A DNA stretch of 64,000 bases from Actinomadura terrae (GCF_022751215.1 NZ_JAICDG010000006.1:248001-312000), one strand, 5' to 3'; shown: positions 52,032 through 61,588, numbered from the stretch's first letter. Program-made: numbers and translations. The notes: generated from the sequence alone by a model not told the origin.

Positions 52032-53525
52032 GTGGCGGCCCATGTGGAGGTCGAACGCAAGTACAAGGTCGGCAGCGGTTACAGCCTTCCGGACCTGCGG
52101 GAGGTACCCGGGCTGAGCGCAGCCGCCGAACCCCGAACCCTCACCCTCACCGCCCACTACTACGACACCGCCGACCTGCGGCTGGCACGCCGCGGCATCA
52201 CCCTGCGGCGCCGTACGGGCGGCACCGACGACGGCTGGCACCTCAAACTCCCCAGCACCAAGGACGGGCGCCACGAGATCCAGGTGCCGGCCGGAGAGCC
52301 CGCAAGCCCGCCGCCCGCCGAACTGGCCGGCCTGCTCCTCGCCCACACCCGCGGTCGCCCGCTGGTGGCGGTGGCCGAGATCCGCACCGACCGCACCGAG
52401 CGCCCGCTGCTCGGCCGGAACGGCGCGGTGCTGGCCCAGCTCGTCGACGACAAGGTCACCGGCGTCCGGCTGGAGCCGCGTGACGAGGACGTGGTCACCT
52501 GGCGCGAACTGGAGGTCGAGCTCGTCGAAGGAGGAGAGGACGTGCTCGACGCCGTCGGCGAGCGCCTGACCGGATCGGGCGCGCGGGCCAGTCAGGCGCC
52601 GAGCAAGTTGGCGATCGTGCTGGGCGCCGACGCCGCACCCGGCGGCCATCCCGCCGAGATGCGCAGCACGGCCCAGGTGATGTCCGCCTACCTGAGCGCA
52701 CAGGCCGCGCGCATGCTGTCCTACGACCCCCGGGTACGGCTCGCCGATCACGACGACGACTCGGTGCACAAGATGCGTACCTCGATCCGCCGGTTCCGGA
52801 GCATCCTGCGCACCCACCGCAAGGTGCTGGACCAGTCGCGCGTCACGCCCCTGGACGCCGAGCTCAAGTGGCTGTCCGACGTGCTCGGCGAGGTCCGCGA
52901 CCTGGAGGTGCTCCGGAGCCGGTTCCACACCCAGCTCGCCGATCTGCCGGAGGATCTCCCCGAGCCGGGCTGGATGCTGGAGATGGAGCACCAGGAACTA
53001 CAGGCCCGCGAGCGGCTGCGCGGCGTCCTGCGCAGCCAGCGCTATCTGGCCCTGCTGGATCGCATCGACGCGATGGTCACCGACCCGCCCGTCCACCGCA
53101 AGGCGCACAAGGCGGCGCGCAAGCAGCAGCGCAAGATCGTGGCCAGGGCTCGGCGCAAGATGACCGACGCCTACCGGGAAGCGGAGAAGGCGCCGCAGGG
53201 CGGTGAGCGGGACGCCGCCCTTCACAAGACCCGCAAGGCCGCCAAGCGACTCCGCCACACCGCCGAGGCGGCTGAACCCGTCCTCGGCAAGCGGGCCGCC
53301 AAGATCGCCCGGCGTGCCGAGAAGCTGCAGGACGTCCTCGGTGCCAACCAGGACAGGATCGTCGCCGCCAGGCACCTGGAGCAGATGGCCCCCGAGCCCG
53401 GCGGCACCTCTGACGCCTACACGCTGGGGGCGCTGACCACACTCCAGCGATACAGCGACCCCTTGACCGACCTCTCCGCCACCTGGCGGAAGGCGGCCGA
53501 CCCCAAACTCGTCAAGCGCCTGTAG
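52032..53525 (+). CDS. CYTH and CHAD domain protein
   Basis: A 497-residue fusion. The CYTH (triphosphate tunnel) domain is residues ~1-190, beginning with the ExExK motif in VEVERKYKV and containing YYDTADLRLARRGITLRRR and ELEVELVEGG. The CHAD domain (~215-490) is helical and His-rich (VHKMRTSIRRFRSILRTHRK, ALHKTRKAAKRLRHTAEAAE). CYTH enzymes hydrolyse triphosphates and CHAD domains bind polyphosphate. GTG 52032 has a strong AAAGGAGGAT site. The neighbouring Pit system and PHO box support a role in phosphate/polyphosphate balance. Confidence 0.9.
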   Translation: MAAHVEVERKYKVGSGYSLPDLREVPGLSAAAEPRTLTLTAHYYDTADLRLARRGITLRRRTGGTDDGWHLKLPSTKDGRHEIQVPAGEPASPPPAELAGLLLAHTRGRPLVAVAEIRTDRTERPLLGRNGAVLAQLVDDKVTGVRLEPRDEDVVTWRELEVELVEGGEDVLDAVGERLTGSGARASQAPSKLAIVLGADAAPGGHPAEMRSTAQVMSAYLSAQAARMLSYDPRVRLADHDDDSVHKMRTSIRRFRSILRTHRKVLDQSRVTPLDAELKWLSDVLGEVRDLEVLRSRFHTQLADLPEDLPEPGWMLEMEHQELQARERLRGVLRSQRYLALLDRIDAMVTDPPVHRKAHKAARKQQRKIVARARRKMTDAYREAEKAPQGGERDAALHKTRKAAKRLRHTAEAAEPVLGKRAAKIARRAEKLQDVLGANQDRIVAARHLEQMAPEPGGTSDAYTLGALTTLQRYSDPLTDLSATWRKAADPKLVKRL

Positions 53526-53842
53526 CCGCACCGTTCACCCTTCTGCCGGGCCTATTCCGGAATTACTAGTGCTCGGGGAGGCCGTTGCAGACTTCGTCTA
53601 GGGGCGCGTCGGCGACCCCAAGATGGAATCCGGAGCACCTCATCCAACACACGCCACTACGAGGAGGAGCTCAAGGGTCGGGCGCGCTCGGCGGCCGAGC
53701 GGTCGCGTGCCAGGGCCCTGTTCTCGCCGGGGGCGTCGAGCACCTATCGGTCGATCACGTTGGCTGCGGCTCGAGACGAGCCCGGGCCGGCCTCCTTGGG
53801 AAGGCGGCCGGCCCGGGACTCACCTGGTGATGTGAAGGTGGC
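53526..53842. other. 317-bp intergenic region with remnant-like frames
   Basis: Short open frames near 53585-53835 have no recognisable content. The only clear element is the terminator at 53781-53817. Confidence 0.4.
53781..53817. terminator. Strong nested hairpin after the I36-type gene
   Basis: Perfect 12-bp arms (53781-53792 and 53806-53817) enclose an inner CCTT/AAGG stem. It lies 25 nt past the stop of the minus-strand gene at 53843 and probably terminates it. Confidence 0.7.
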
Positions 53843-54265
53843 CTAACACGGCCTGGCGGAGGAGATGTCGTTGTACCACGGCTGAGGGAAATTTCCCCTT
53901 CTTCCCGGAAGGACGCGGAAAGGGCCGTTGGCCGGCTTGTAGTTCTTGTTCACCCAGAAGCAGTACGTCCTCCCGCTGCGGTTCCAGTAGGACTTCATCG
54001 CGTCGTTGGCCTTGTGATCGTCGCTGAACTTGTTGTTGGCGAAGTTGGCGTCCCTCGTGCGCAGCTTGTAGGCGACGCTGTTGCCGTTCTTCTTGTGGAA
54101 CATGCACATCACGGACTCGTTGCAGTTGGACCATCGGGCCAGGCTCGCGATTTCCGTGGATGCCGCCGCACCTGCGGGTGGGGCCGCCGCGCTTGCCTGG
54201 CCGACGGGCAGTATCGCCGTCCCGAGCGACATCGCAAGCGCGACACCGAAAGTGATTCTCCTCAT
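53843..54265 (-). CDS. Secreted peptidase-inhibitor I36-like protein
   Basis: A 140-residue protein from ATG 54265 (AAAGGA about 9 nt upstream). A Sec signal peptide (MRRITFGVALAMSLGTAILP, cleavage near ASAA) is followed by a ~100-residue domain with four Cys: RWSNCNESVMCMFHKKNGN, SGRTYCFWVNKNYKPANGP and a C-terminal ARPC. The spacing and aromatic content resemble the I36/beta-gamma-crystallin-like fold of the Streptomyces metalloprotease inhibitor. It is monocistronic and ends at a strong terminator. The target protease is unknown. Confidence 0.65.
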   Translation of the reverse strand: MRRITFGVALAMSLGTAILPVGQASAAAPPAGAAASTEIASLARWSNCNESVMCMFHKKNGNSVAYKLRTRDANFANNKFSDDHKANDAMKSYWNRSGRTYCFWVNKNYKPANGPFRVLPGRRGNFPQPWYNDISSARPC

Positions 54266-54521
54266 GATCCATTCCTTTCGAAGTAAGGTCTTGCGGATCT
54301 TGCGCGTTTGATCGTCCTGCTCGATCTCCTTTCGTTCCGGGAAGCGGTGCTGCAATCGCCACGTTTCCGGGCCTGAGAGTTGAACGCAAGCCCCTGATTT
54401 CACCGTTCAACAGGCCATGGAGTGCCAGAAGCGCTGATCGACCAACCAGGTCGACGTCGCCACCCGGTCGCCCCGATGCGGTCACGACTTCAGGACATCC
54501 GGTCGTGGCACGGTCCAAAGG

Positions 54522-54551
54522 TTGCGGCGCCGGTAAATGCGTGTCGATTAT
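54522..54551 (+). promoter_or_regulatory. Candidate promoter placing the STAND gene on a leaderless transcript
   Basis: TTGCGG (54522-54527) and GATTAT (54546-54551) are 18 nt apart. The expected start point is at or within a nucleotide of ATG 54557, and no Shine-Dalgarno is present. The 54,266-54,521 stretch otherwise holds nothing I can call. Confidence 0.45.
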
Positions 54552-54556
54552 GTGGC

Positions 54557-57500
54557 ATGGGACGTCCGGAGAAGCCACTGGATCCGACTGCCGGGCCGAT
54601 CGAGCAATTCGCCGCGGCGCTACGGGAGTTGCGTAATGCGGCGGGAAGGCCGGCCTATCGTGAGCTGGCGCGGCGAAGTGCTGTGTCGGCGACCACGTTG
54701 ACGGTGGCGGCTCGCGGGAACCAGCTGCCGACTTTGAAGGTGGCGTTAGCCTTTGTCGAGGCATGTGGCGGCGATCGCAGCGAATGGGAGCGGCGCTGGC
54801 ATGCGGCCGCCGTCGCGGTCGCCACGGCGGGTTCGGTCGACGCGGGCGTCGGCGGGGATGAGTCGGAGGGATCGGCGCCGTATCTGGGGCTGGCCGGATA
54901 TGGCGAGCAGGACGCCGACCGGTTCTTCGGCCGGGAGGAATTGGTGGCCGACGTCATGGAGCAGTTGGGGCGCAGTTCGGTGGTGGCGGTGGCCGGGCCG
55001 TCGGGCTCCGGGAAGTCCTCGCTGCTGCGGGCGGGAGTGATCCCTGCCGCTCGCCGCGGTCTTCCGGCGGAGCCGATGGCGAGGGCCGTGGTGCTGCTGA
55101 CCCCCGGTGCCGCTCCGATGAGCGCACTGGCCTCGGCGCTGGCCGGCTTGGACACCGACGCCGACCCCCTCCGGACGTCCGAGTCGGGGGAAGTGGACTT
55201 GCCGACGTGGGCGCGTCAAACAGATGAGGTACCCGACGGCGGGTTGCTGGTGGTGGTGGATCAGTTCGAGGAGCTGTTCACGCTGTGCGTCGATCCGGGT
55301 CAGCGGACGGCGTTCATCGACGCGCTGTTGTCCGCGCGCAGGCCCGGCAGCGTTGTTCGGGTGGTGCTGGGGCTGCGGGCCGACTTCTTCGGGCACTGCG
55401 CCGGGCACCGGGAGTTGGCGGCGGCGCTGCGAACCGGGACGGTGCTGGTGGCACCGATGTCGGCGGCCGAACTGCGAGAGGCGATCGTCAAACCGGCGGC
55501 CCGGACGCAGGTGATGGTGGAACCGTCGCTGGTGGCCACGATCATCGCCGAGGCCACCGGTGAACCGGGCATGCTGCCGCTGGTCTCGCACGCGCTGCGG
55601 GAGACCTGGCGGCGCCGGCGTGGCAGGACCCTGACCCTGCACGCCTACCGGTCCACCGGCGGGATTCACGGTGCGGTCGCCCAAAGCGCCGAAGCGGTGT
55701 GGGCGACCCTGTCACCCGCGCAGAAGCAGATCGTGCGACAGGTCATGCTGCGACTGATCGCCGTTGACGCCGACGGGCAGGCCACCCACCGTCCGCTCCC
55801 CTACGACGACCTGCCAACCGGCGCGGACACCGGCCGCCCCACGCGCGATACCGGCCAGGTCTCCGACTCTCGGGAGACGGACGGCCCGAACGGTGCCGGC
55901 CAGGGGGTGATCGGCGGGGATGTGGAGCGGGTGCTGGAGAGGCTCGCCGGTGCCCGGCTGGTGACCCTGGGCCGAAGCGAGGTCCGGTTGGCACACGAGG
56001 CTTTGATCACCGCCTGGCCCCGGCTGCGTGAGTGGCTGGACCACGATCGGGCGGGGTTGCGAGTACATCAGCAGCTCACCGAGGCCACCCGGACATGGCG
56101 GGACCTGCATCGTAGCCACGACGCCCTGCTGCGGGGGCTGCGGCTGGCCATCGCCCGTGACTGGGCCGAACGCGACGGCAACCACACCGCCCTGACCGAC
56201 GATGAGCGGGCGTTCCTGACCGCGGGGCACGCCGCCGAGCAGGCCGAGCGCGACACCATGCGCCGCCGCAACCGCCGCCTGCGGATGCTGTCGGCGGCGT
56301 TGGCGATCCTGCTGCTGGCCGCCATCGCGACCGGAACGGTAGCCGTCCGGCAGGGCCGCCTGGCCCTGGCACGCCAGCACCAGGCCCAGTCCCGTGAACT
56401 GGCCGGCCAGGCCCGCCTGGCCAGCGACTCCGATCCGGTAGCCGCGATCCGCCTGGCATCGGAGGCCTACCGGTACGCACCCACCGCCGAGGCCCGCGGC
56501 AGCTTGCTCAGCATCGCCGCCAACCCGCGTTTCCAAGCCCGATTGCCCAGACGGGAAACGCCGTTCCGAGCCATGGCGGTGAGCCCGGACGGTCTTACGC
56601 TCGCCGTCTCCGCAGACGCTGGTCACGCAGGCCACGGTGCGCATGTGGAGGTGTGGAACACCCGGGCCGGAGAGCTGCTGACCGTCCTGGACCAGGCGCA
56701 TGCGGCGGACTCCCTGGCCTTCAGCTCCGACGGTCGGCGGCTGATCGCCGGCAGCCCCGCGGGCGACGCCTTCCACGCCCAGGTGATGGTGTGGGACCTG
56801 CCCAGCCGCCGGCCCCCCACGGCCCGCATCATTCCCGCCGCCTCACCCGTCGCCGTGGAGTTCAGCGCGGACGGGCACCCCCTTGCAGCAGCCACCACAC
56901 CGGCTGCGCCGGACAGGCGCCCCTCCCGGTTGCCTCCCCTACCGCCGTCCACGCACGTGTGGGACCTGAGCACCACGAACCCGGCACCGGTCACGAAGCC
57001 GGCAGCAGTGCCGTTCAGCATGCTCGGCGGCTACAGCCGGGACGGAAGAGTTCGCGTGCAGACGATCCGGCGCATGGACAACGGGTCGGAACACACCGTC
57101 CCCGCTGCGGTGGTGGACACCCGAACCAACCAGCCGATCTGGGTTCTGGACCATCACGAGAAAGCAAAGAACATCGCCGGCTGGCTGCTGTCAGACGACG
57201 GGCGTCACCTGTATCTCATCGACCGCTCCACGAATCAGATCATCATCTGGGATCTGCCGCGCGGACTCCGCCGTGCCGTGCCCGGCGGCATCGACCACGG
57301 CATCGACCGCCTGGTCGCCAGCAAGGACGGGCGCCTGCTCATCACCGTGTCGGCCGAAGGCTTCATCATCGGTTTCGTGGACCTGGCGAGGCCGCCGTTC
57401 GCCGGTCGCACCGGCGCGATCGACGCCTTGACCTACAGCCCCGACGGAGGCACCCTCACCGCCGTCCGCAACTCACAACTTCACCTGCTCGATCCCACCA

Positions 57501-58270
57501 CCCACCGCGTGCGCGGCACGCTACCGATCCCGCAAGCCTCGACGGCCCCGGTACGCACGGTCACCTACGCACCTCACGGGCAACTTCTGGCCGTCAGCGG
57601 GCATCCACCACGGTCCTGGCGCGCCGCGTCCCCCCCGCGCCATCTCGACAACCCTGGCGGCTGGACCGCCGGTCCCGAAGGCGGCGACGTCCCGTTCACC
57701 GCCTGCGGCACGGCGTTGGCCTTCAACCCCCGCCGCGGCACGGAGGCCGCCTGCGCCGAGCCCACCCTGCTGAAAATTCTGCGCGTTCGGAGCCCGTCCG
57801 GCACTCCGCAGACCGACGGCACCACCATCGAGCATTTCATCCACGCCGAGGACGTCTTCCTCTCCGCCGCCCCGCAAGCCATCCAAAGCGTCAGCTACAC
57901 TCCCGACGGCCACCACCTGGCCATTCTCGGCAGCCGTGGCCAGCTCATGCTCTGGGACATCCGCCGCGCCACAGCGACCCCCATGCCCCTCACACCACTG
58001 CCTCCCCCGCGTGCCCTCGCCTTCAGTCCGGACGGTCGCTTCATGGCACTGGCCGGAAACGATCGTGCTGTGACCCTGTGGGACCTCAAACGCAACACCG
58101 TCTGGGCCACCCTCACCGGCCACACCCAAGCCATCACCAGCCTGGCCTTCAGCCCCGACAGCCGCACGCTCGCCTCGGGCAGCACCGATCAGACGATCAT
58201 CAACTGGCCGCTCAGCACCACAGCCGCCCTCGACCAGCTGAGACACCCGCTCGGCAAAACACCGCCCTGA
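54557..58270 (+). CDS. HTH-nSTAND1-WD40 signal-transduction NTPase
   Basis: A 1237-residue protein. Residues ~10-85 form an XRE-like helix-turn-helix (YRELARRSAVSATTLTVAARG). A STAND NTPase of the nSTAND1 type follows: FFGREELVADVMEQL (~123), Walker A VAGPSGSGKSSLLRAG (~145) and Walker B LLVVVDQFEELFT (~230). The winged-helix region ends near 530 (VRLAHEALITAWPRLREWL). One membrane helix is at ~577-598 (SAALAILLLAAIATGTVAV), and residues ~660-1237 are degenerate WD40 repeats, the last ones canonical (LAFSPDSRTLASGSTDQTI). Family members are oligomerising sensors; roles in defence or development are proposed. There is no separate effector domain. Confidence 0.88.
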   Translation: MGRPEKPLDPTAGPIEQFAAALRELRNAAGRPAYRELARRSAVSATTLTVAARGNQLPTLKVALAFVEACGGDRSEWERRWHAAAVAVATAGSVDAGVGGDESEGSAPYLGLAGYGEQDADRFFGREELVADVMEQLGRSSVVAVAGPSGSGKSSLLRAGVIPAARRGLPAEPMARAVVLLTPGAAPMSALASALAGLDTDADPLRTSESGEVDLPTWARQTDEVPDGGLLVVVDQFEELFTLCVDPGQRTAFIDALLSARRPGSVVRVVLGLRADFFGHCAGHRELAAALRTGTVLVAPMSAAELREAIVKPAARTQVMVEPSLVATIIAEATGEPGMLPLVSHALRETWRRRRGRTLTLHAYRSTGGIHGAVAQSAEAVWATLSPAQKQIVRQVMLRLIAVDADGQATHRPLPYDDLPTGADTGRPTRDTGQVSDSRETDGPNGAGQGVIGGDVERVLERLAGARLVTLGRSEVRLAHEALITAWPRLREWLDHDRAGLRVHQQLTEATRTWRDLHRSHDALLRGLRLAIARDWAERDGNHTALTDDERAFLTAGHAAEQAERDTMRRRNRRLRMLSAALAILLLAAIATGTVAVRQGRLALARQHQAQSRELAGQARLASDSDPVAAIRLASEAYRYAPTAEARGSLLSIAANPRFQARLPRRETPFRAMAVSPDGLTLAVSADAGHAGHGAHVEVWNTRAGELLTVLDQAHAADSLAFSSDGRRLIAGSPAGDAFHAQVMVWDLPSRRPPTARIIPAASPVAVEFSADGHPLAAATTPAAPDRRPSRLPPLPPSTHVWDLSTTNPAPVTKPAAVPFSMLGGYSRDGRVRVQTIRRMDNGSEHTVPAAVVDTRTNQPIWVLDHHEKAKNIAGWLLSDDGRHLYLIDRSTNQIIIWDLPRGLRRAVPGGIDHGIDRLVASKDGRLLITVSAEGFIIGFVDLARPPFAGRTGAIDALTYSPDGGTLTAVRNSQLHLLDPTTHRVRGTLPIPQASTAPVRTVTYAPHGQLLAVSGHPPRSWRAASPPRHLDNPGGWTAGPEGGDVPFTACGTALAFNPRRGTEAACAEPTLLKILRVRSPSGTPQTDGTTIEHFIHAEDVFLSAAPQAIQSVSYTPDGHHLAILGSRGQLMLWDIRRATATPMPLTPLPPPRALAFSPDGRFMALAGNDRAVTLWDLKRNTVWATLTGHTQAITSLAFSPDSRTLASGSTDQTIINWPLSTTAALDQLRHPLGKTPP

Positions 58271-58466
58271 CCCGCTCGCGCGAGAACGCCCAGACCGCGA
58301 CATCGCGGCCGATTCGCATCGACCGGCTCGCCACCCGCCGTCTGGCCGGTGAGCTGGGCATGTCCGGCCATCCCAGGCTCGGCCAACCGTCAACCGTCAA
58401 CCGCCGACGGCCGGGCCATCGGCCGATTTTCCGACCCTCGCCTCCTGCTCGGTCGGGGCTCTCGTC

Positions 58467-58979
58467 GTGCTACGGGAGCGACTGCGCGAGCTTGCCCGTG
58501 AGCAGGTCGCCGTCTACCGGGACGTCTACTACGACCGGCCGGACGGTTCACTGCGCGAACAGGGCTACGAGCTGCGGGTGCGGGTGATCGAATCGGACGG
58601 GACGCGCCGATCGGTACTGACGTTCAAGGAACCGGCCGTGGACGCGCGGAGCGGCTCCAAGCCCGAGCATGAGACGACCGTGGGCGACCCCGCGGTGCTG
58701 GAGACGACGCTGCGCGCGTTGCGGGCCGAGCCGTGGGTGAGGCTGGGGAAGCACTGCCGCAACTACCGGTTCCGGGCGCACGGCAGGGAGATGCTGGCCA
58801 CGTTGGTCGAGGGCACATTCGTCGAGGTGGAGGCGATCGTGGCCGCTCCCGAGGTCGGCATGGCCCTGGAGGAGATCGAGACAGTGCTGGCCGGTTTGGG
58901 AGTGACCGCCGAAGACCTCACCACCGAGCTTTACACCGATGCCGTGCTGGACGCCCGCTCACGGGACGGTGCCGGGTGA
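58467..58979 (+). pseudogene. N-terminally truncated CYTH (adenylate cyclase IV-like) protein
   Basis: 170 codons from GTG 58467 match a CyaB-type CYTH domain (YRDVYYDRPDGSLREQGYEL, TFKEPAVDARSGSKPEHE, GTFVEVEAIV, LGVTAEDLTTELYTDAVL), but the N-terminal ExExK motif that coordinates triphosphate is absent, and the upstream frame (58,271-58,466) does not supply it. The product would lack a catalytic strand. It overlaps the 3' end of the MFS pseudogene. It is probably a decayed class IV cyclase or thiamine-triphosphatase relative. Confidence 0.6.
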
Positions 58980-60162
58980 GGACGGTCGGCGGGACGCGTG
59001 CCGTGCCGCGCGGTCGGCCATGACGAGGCAGGCGGCGGCGAGCCCGGAAAGGACCGCGCCCGCCGTGAACACGGCGAAATAGCCCCTCCAGCCGTGGAGG
59101 AGGCTGCCCCCGATCGGGGCGAGAACCTGCGCGAGGGTCACGACGGCCGCTTGGAGCCCGGCCCAGCGGGCGTACATTTCGGTGGGCGCGTAGTCGGCGA
59201 CCAGGCTGGCGCGGGCCAGGGTCAGGACGCCGAAGCCCGCCCCGAAGAGCAGGACGAAGGCGCCCAGCCCGGCGAGGGTCCCGGTGAACAGCGGCAGAAC
59301 GGCCGGCACCTGGCACGCCACGAGCACCGCGGCGACCCGGGCCAACCGGACCCGCCGGGCGATCCGGGTCATCGTGATCCGGCCGAGGACACTCAACACG
59401 CCCAGGGCGCCCGCCACGGTGGCGGCGGTGGACGCCGAGTGGCCCTGCTCGATCAGGTAGGACACCAGGTGCACGTTCACGAAGACCAGCGCTGTGTAGA
59501 CCAGGAACGAGGCGATGGTGAGCCAGCGGAACGGCGGCGAGCGACCGGCCGCGAGCAGGCCGGTCGCGGCGGGGCTGCCGTCGGCCGACCCGGCGGCGGA
59601 CCGGTCCGATCCCGACCACGGCCAGCGGCAGGACGGCGCCGACGATCATGATCACCGCCAGCACGCGCAGGGCGTCCCGCCAGCCCAGATGGGTGACCAG
59701 GACGGCGGTGAGGGGCAGGAACAGCGTACTCGCGAACCCGCCGAGAACGGTCACGACGAGTAACGCGTTGTCGCGGCGGCCCCGTACCGGCGTACGACGA
59801 TGGCGAAGGCCGGCTCGTACAGCACGGTCGCGGTGACCACCCCGAGGACGGCGAACACCGTGTAGTACTGGACGACCGACGACATCGCCGACCAGGCCAG
59901 CACCGCCAGGGCCCCGGCGACCATCAGCGCCCTCGCGCCGTGCCGGTCGATCCACCAGCCGACCATGACCGCGGCGCCCGCCCGCACCAGGATCGACATC
60001 GAGTAGGCGGCGGTGAGCACCACGTGGCTCCACCCGAGGTCGTCGTGCATGGCGGGAAGGAATAGACCAGGATCCCCACGAGGTCAGCTCCACCGTGCCC
60101 AGCGCCCACGCCGTCCGGGCAGGCGGCACGGTGGTGTCGCGCACGGTCTCCGGGGCGGTCAT
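58959..60162 (-). pseudogene. MFS transporter broken by several frameshifts
   Basis: Starting at ATG 60162 the text MTAPETVRDTT then ARTAWALGTVELTSWG continues in a second frame (ILVYSF), a third (MHDDLGWSHVVLTAAYSM to PAFAIVVRRYG), another (RRDNALLVVTVLGGFAST to PLAVVGIG) and another (FRWLTIASFLVYTALVFVNV to LAAACLVMADRA). About four shifts, near 60080, 60055, 59775 and 59600, separate pieces that together make a full ~400-residue 12-helix permease. No single-base stop is needed to explain it. The gene seems recently inactivated, or sequencing errors cluster here. Confidence 0.75.
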
Positions 60163-60354
60163 GCCCAGACCCGCGCCGCCGCCACCCCTCGCCCGGTCGC
60201 TGATCAGCCCCGGCCGGCACGGCTGTACTGCTCGCCCTCCTGCGCTCCGCGCGCTTGCACACTGCGCCGCCACGGCTGGGCGATATCGCCGATCAGAAGC
60301 CGCCGGAGCGTCTGGACCACCTTGGGAAGCAACCCTTCCCCGGTGGCGGCCCTT

Positions 60355-60663
60355 TCAGATGCCCCGGTCGGCGAACAGGTCGATCAGGGCTTCGACGTCG
60401 TGGTCGGCCTCGGTCGGGTAGCGGAAGGGACGGTGGGCGTTGATGGTGTAGGTGTTGCGGCGCCCGACGCGGGTGCGGGTGAGGTAGTCCGCCTCCTCCA
60501 GGTCGTTGATGATGAGCTGTGCCGCGCGTTCGGTGATCCCGATCCCCTGGGCCACCTCCCGGACCCGCAGGTCGGGATCACGGGCGATCTGGATCAGCAC
60601 GCGCGCGTGGTTGGTCAGGAACGTCCAGGGCTTGGCGTCCGGTCGGCTCTGCGTCCTGTCCAT
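60355..60663 (-). CDS. Small winged-helix (MarR-like) regulator
   Basis: A 102-residue protein from ATG 60663 with AGGAGGAGTG 5 nt upstream. Text includes WTFLTNHARVLIQIARDPDL, VREVAQGIGITERAAQLIIN and DLEEADYLTRTRVGRRNTY, a clear winged helix-turn-helix. A short acidic tail follows. Similar single-domain regulators are widespread in actinomycetes. It is divergent from the STAS gene across an AT-rich 50-bp segment. Confidence 0.85.
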   Translation of the reverse strand: MDRTQSRPDAKPWTFLTNHARVLIQIARDPDLRVREVAQGIGITERAAQLIINDLEEADYLTRTRVGRRNTYTINAHRPFRYPTEADHDVEALIDLFADRGI

Positions 60664-60846
60664 CCGCTCACTCCTCCTGCACGCACCCGCCCTCCGCCAC
60701 CAGGAGAGGACACAGCGTGCTTCCCGGCAGGTGTGGAGGCTGTTCACCCAAGATTCTATGAGAAAAATTTGACGAATAGTATTTCATGTAACACTCTTGG
60801 GGTGTCCGACTCGTCCGCCACCTCATCGCTGCCGGGAGGGTGTCCC

Positions 60847-61323
60847 ATGCTGGTGCGACCAACCCCACCGCCACTGGAGGCCACCCCCAGCCCACCCCCC
60901 GCAAGCGCCCCCTCAACCGCCCCCCGGCCCCAGGCGTTGAGGATGAGGACCGGCCGCCACGGCCGCCACACACTGCTGACGATGTCGGGCCGCCTGACCG
61001 CCGACACCGTGGTGACCGCCGAGGCCCAGATCCTCACCACAATCGTCCTCAGCACCACGCCACTGCACCTGGCGCTGGACCTGTCCCGACTCGAGGTGGT
61101 CGACCTGCACGGCGCGCACCTGCTGACCAAGACCCACTTCGCCGTCCGCGCCGCCCGCGGCACCCTGCACCTGATCGCACCCCCCCACACCCCCGCCCGC
61201 AGCGCACTGAGCCGCTACCTGCTACCCCACGCGGTCCAGCACCACCACGACCTCCCCCTCCTCACCCCCTCAGACCCCCGCTCACCATCCCCGCTGGCGG
61301 CACTAGCAGGAGCGGAGCGCTAG
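60847..61323 (+). CDS. STAS-domain protein lacking the phospho-acceptor serine
   Basis: A 158-residue protein from ATG 60847 with GGGAGGGTG upstream. A Pro/Ser-rich head (~1-38) precedes a STAS domain: LLTMSGRLTADTVVTAEAQI, LHLALDLSRLEVVDLHGAHL and GTLHLIAP. In anti-sigma antagonists the second block normally reads DxSxVxxxDSSG; here DLHG replaces DSSG, so the usual phosphorylated Ser is missing. It could be a phosphorylation-independent antagonist or a sensor. Upstream TTGACG (60771) is a possible -35. Confidence 0.78.
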   Translation: MLVRPTPPPLEATPSPPPASAPSTAPRPQALRMRTGRHGRHTLLTMSGRLTADTVVTAEAQILTTIVLSTTPLHLALDLSRLEVVDLHGAHLLTKTHFAVRAARGTLHLIAPPHTPARSALSRYLLPHAVQHHHDLPLLTPSDPRSPSPLAALAGAER

Positions 61324-61343
61324 CGGCACGCGTCTGCGTGCCG
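61324..61343 (+). terminator. 8-bp hairpin directly after the STAS stop
   Basis: CGGCACGC and GCGTGCCG flank a GTCT loop, starting at the base after the stop codon. It is a plausible terminator. Confidence 0.55.
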
Positions 61344-61373
61344 GGACCGGCGCTCACCCCGTCCGCCACCCGC

Positions 61374-61534
61374 GTGCGCGCCCTGACCGCGGCGGTCGTC
61401 GCGGCCGCGCCGCCGGGGCTAGTTGGACGGCCATCGACACAGCGCTGGGCGTGGACGCCTCCACCGCACGCCACCGCCACGAGTGCCAAGCTCACGAGGA
61501 GCTCCCCGCCCGACCCGGTCCCCAGACCAGGTGA
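61374..61534 (+). pseudogene. Remnant of a small helix-turn-helix gene
   Basis: From GTG 61374 the text VRALTAAVVAAA is followed, after a frameshift, by GASWTAIDTALGVDASTARHR and a tail ending PGPQTR and TGA. This is the pattern of short HTH proteins that decide on WTxIgxALGVs. The rest of the 61,344-61,783 stretch has no gene. Confidence 0.4.
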
Positions 61535-61570
61535 CCCCAGGGTTCTTCGACTGTTTTCGACACCCCACAC

Positions 61571-61588
61571 GCGCGCACGCGTGCGCGC
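61571..61588. terminator. 18-bp perfect palindrome followed by TTCTT
   Basis: GCGCGCACG and its reverse complement abut without a spacer and are followed on the plus strand by TTCTT. It may terminate read-through from the STAS/HTH remnant region. Confidence 0.4.

Noticed and set aside
53585..53835. Two overlapping 70-80-codon plus-strand genes
   Set aside because: The text is Arg/Gly-rich without motifs and runs into the terminator of the opposite gene.
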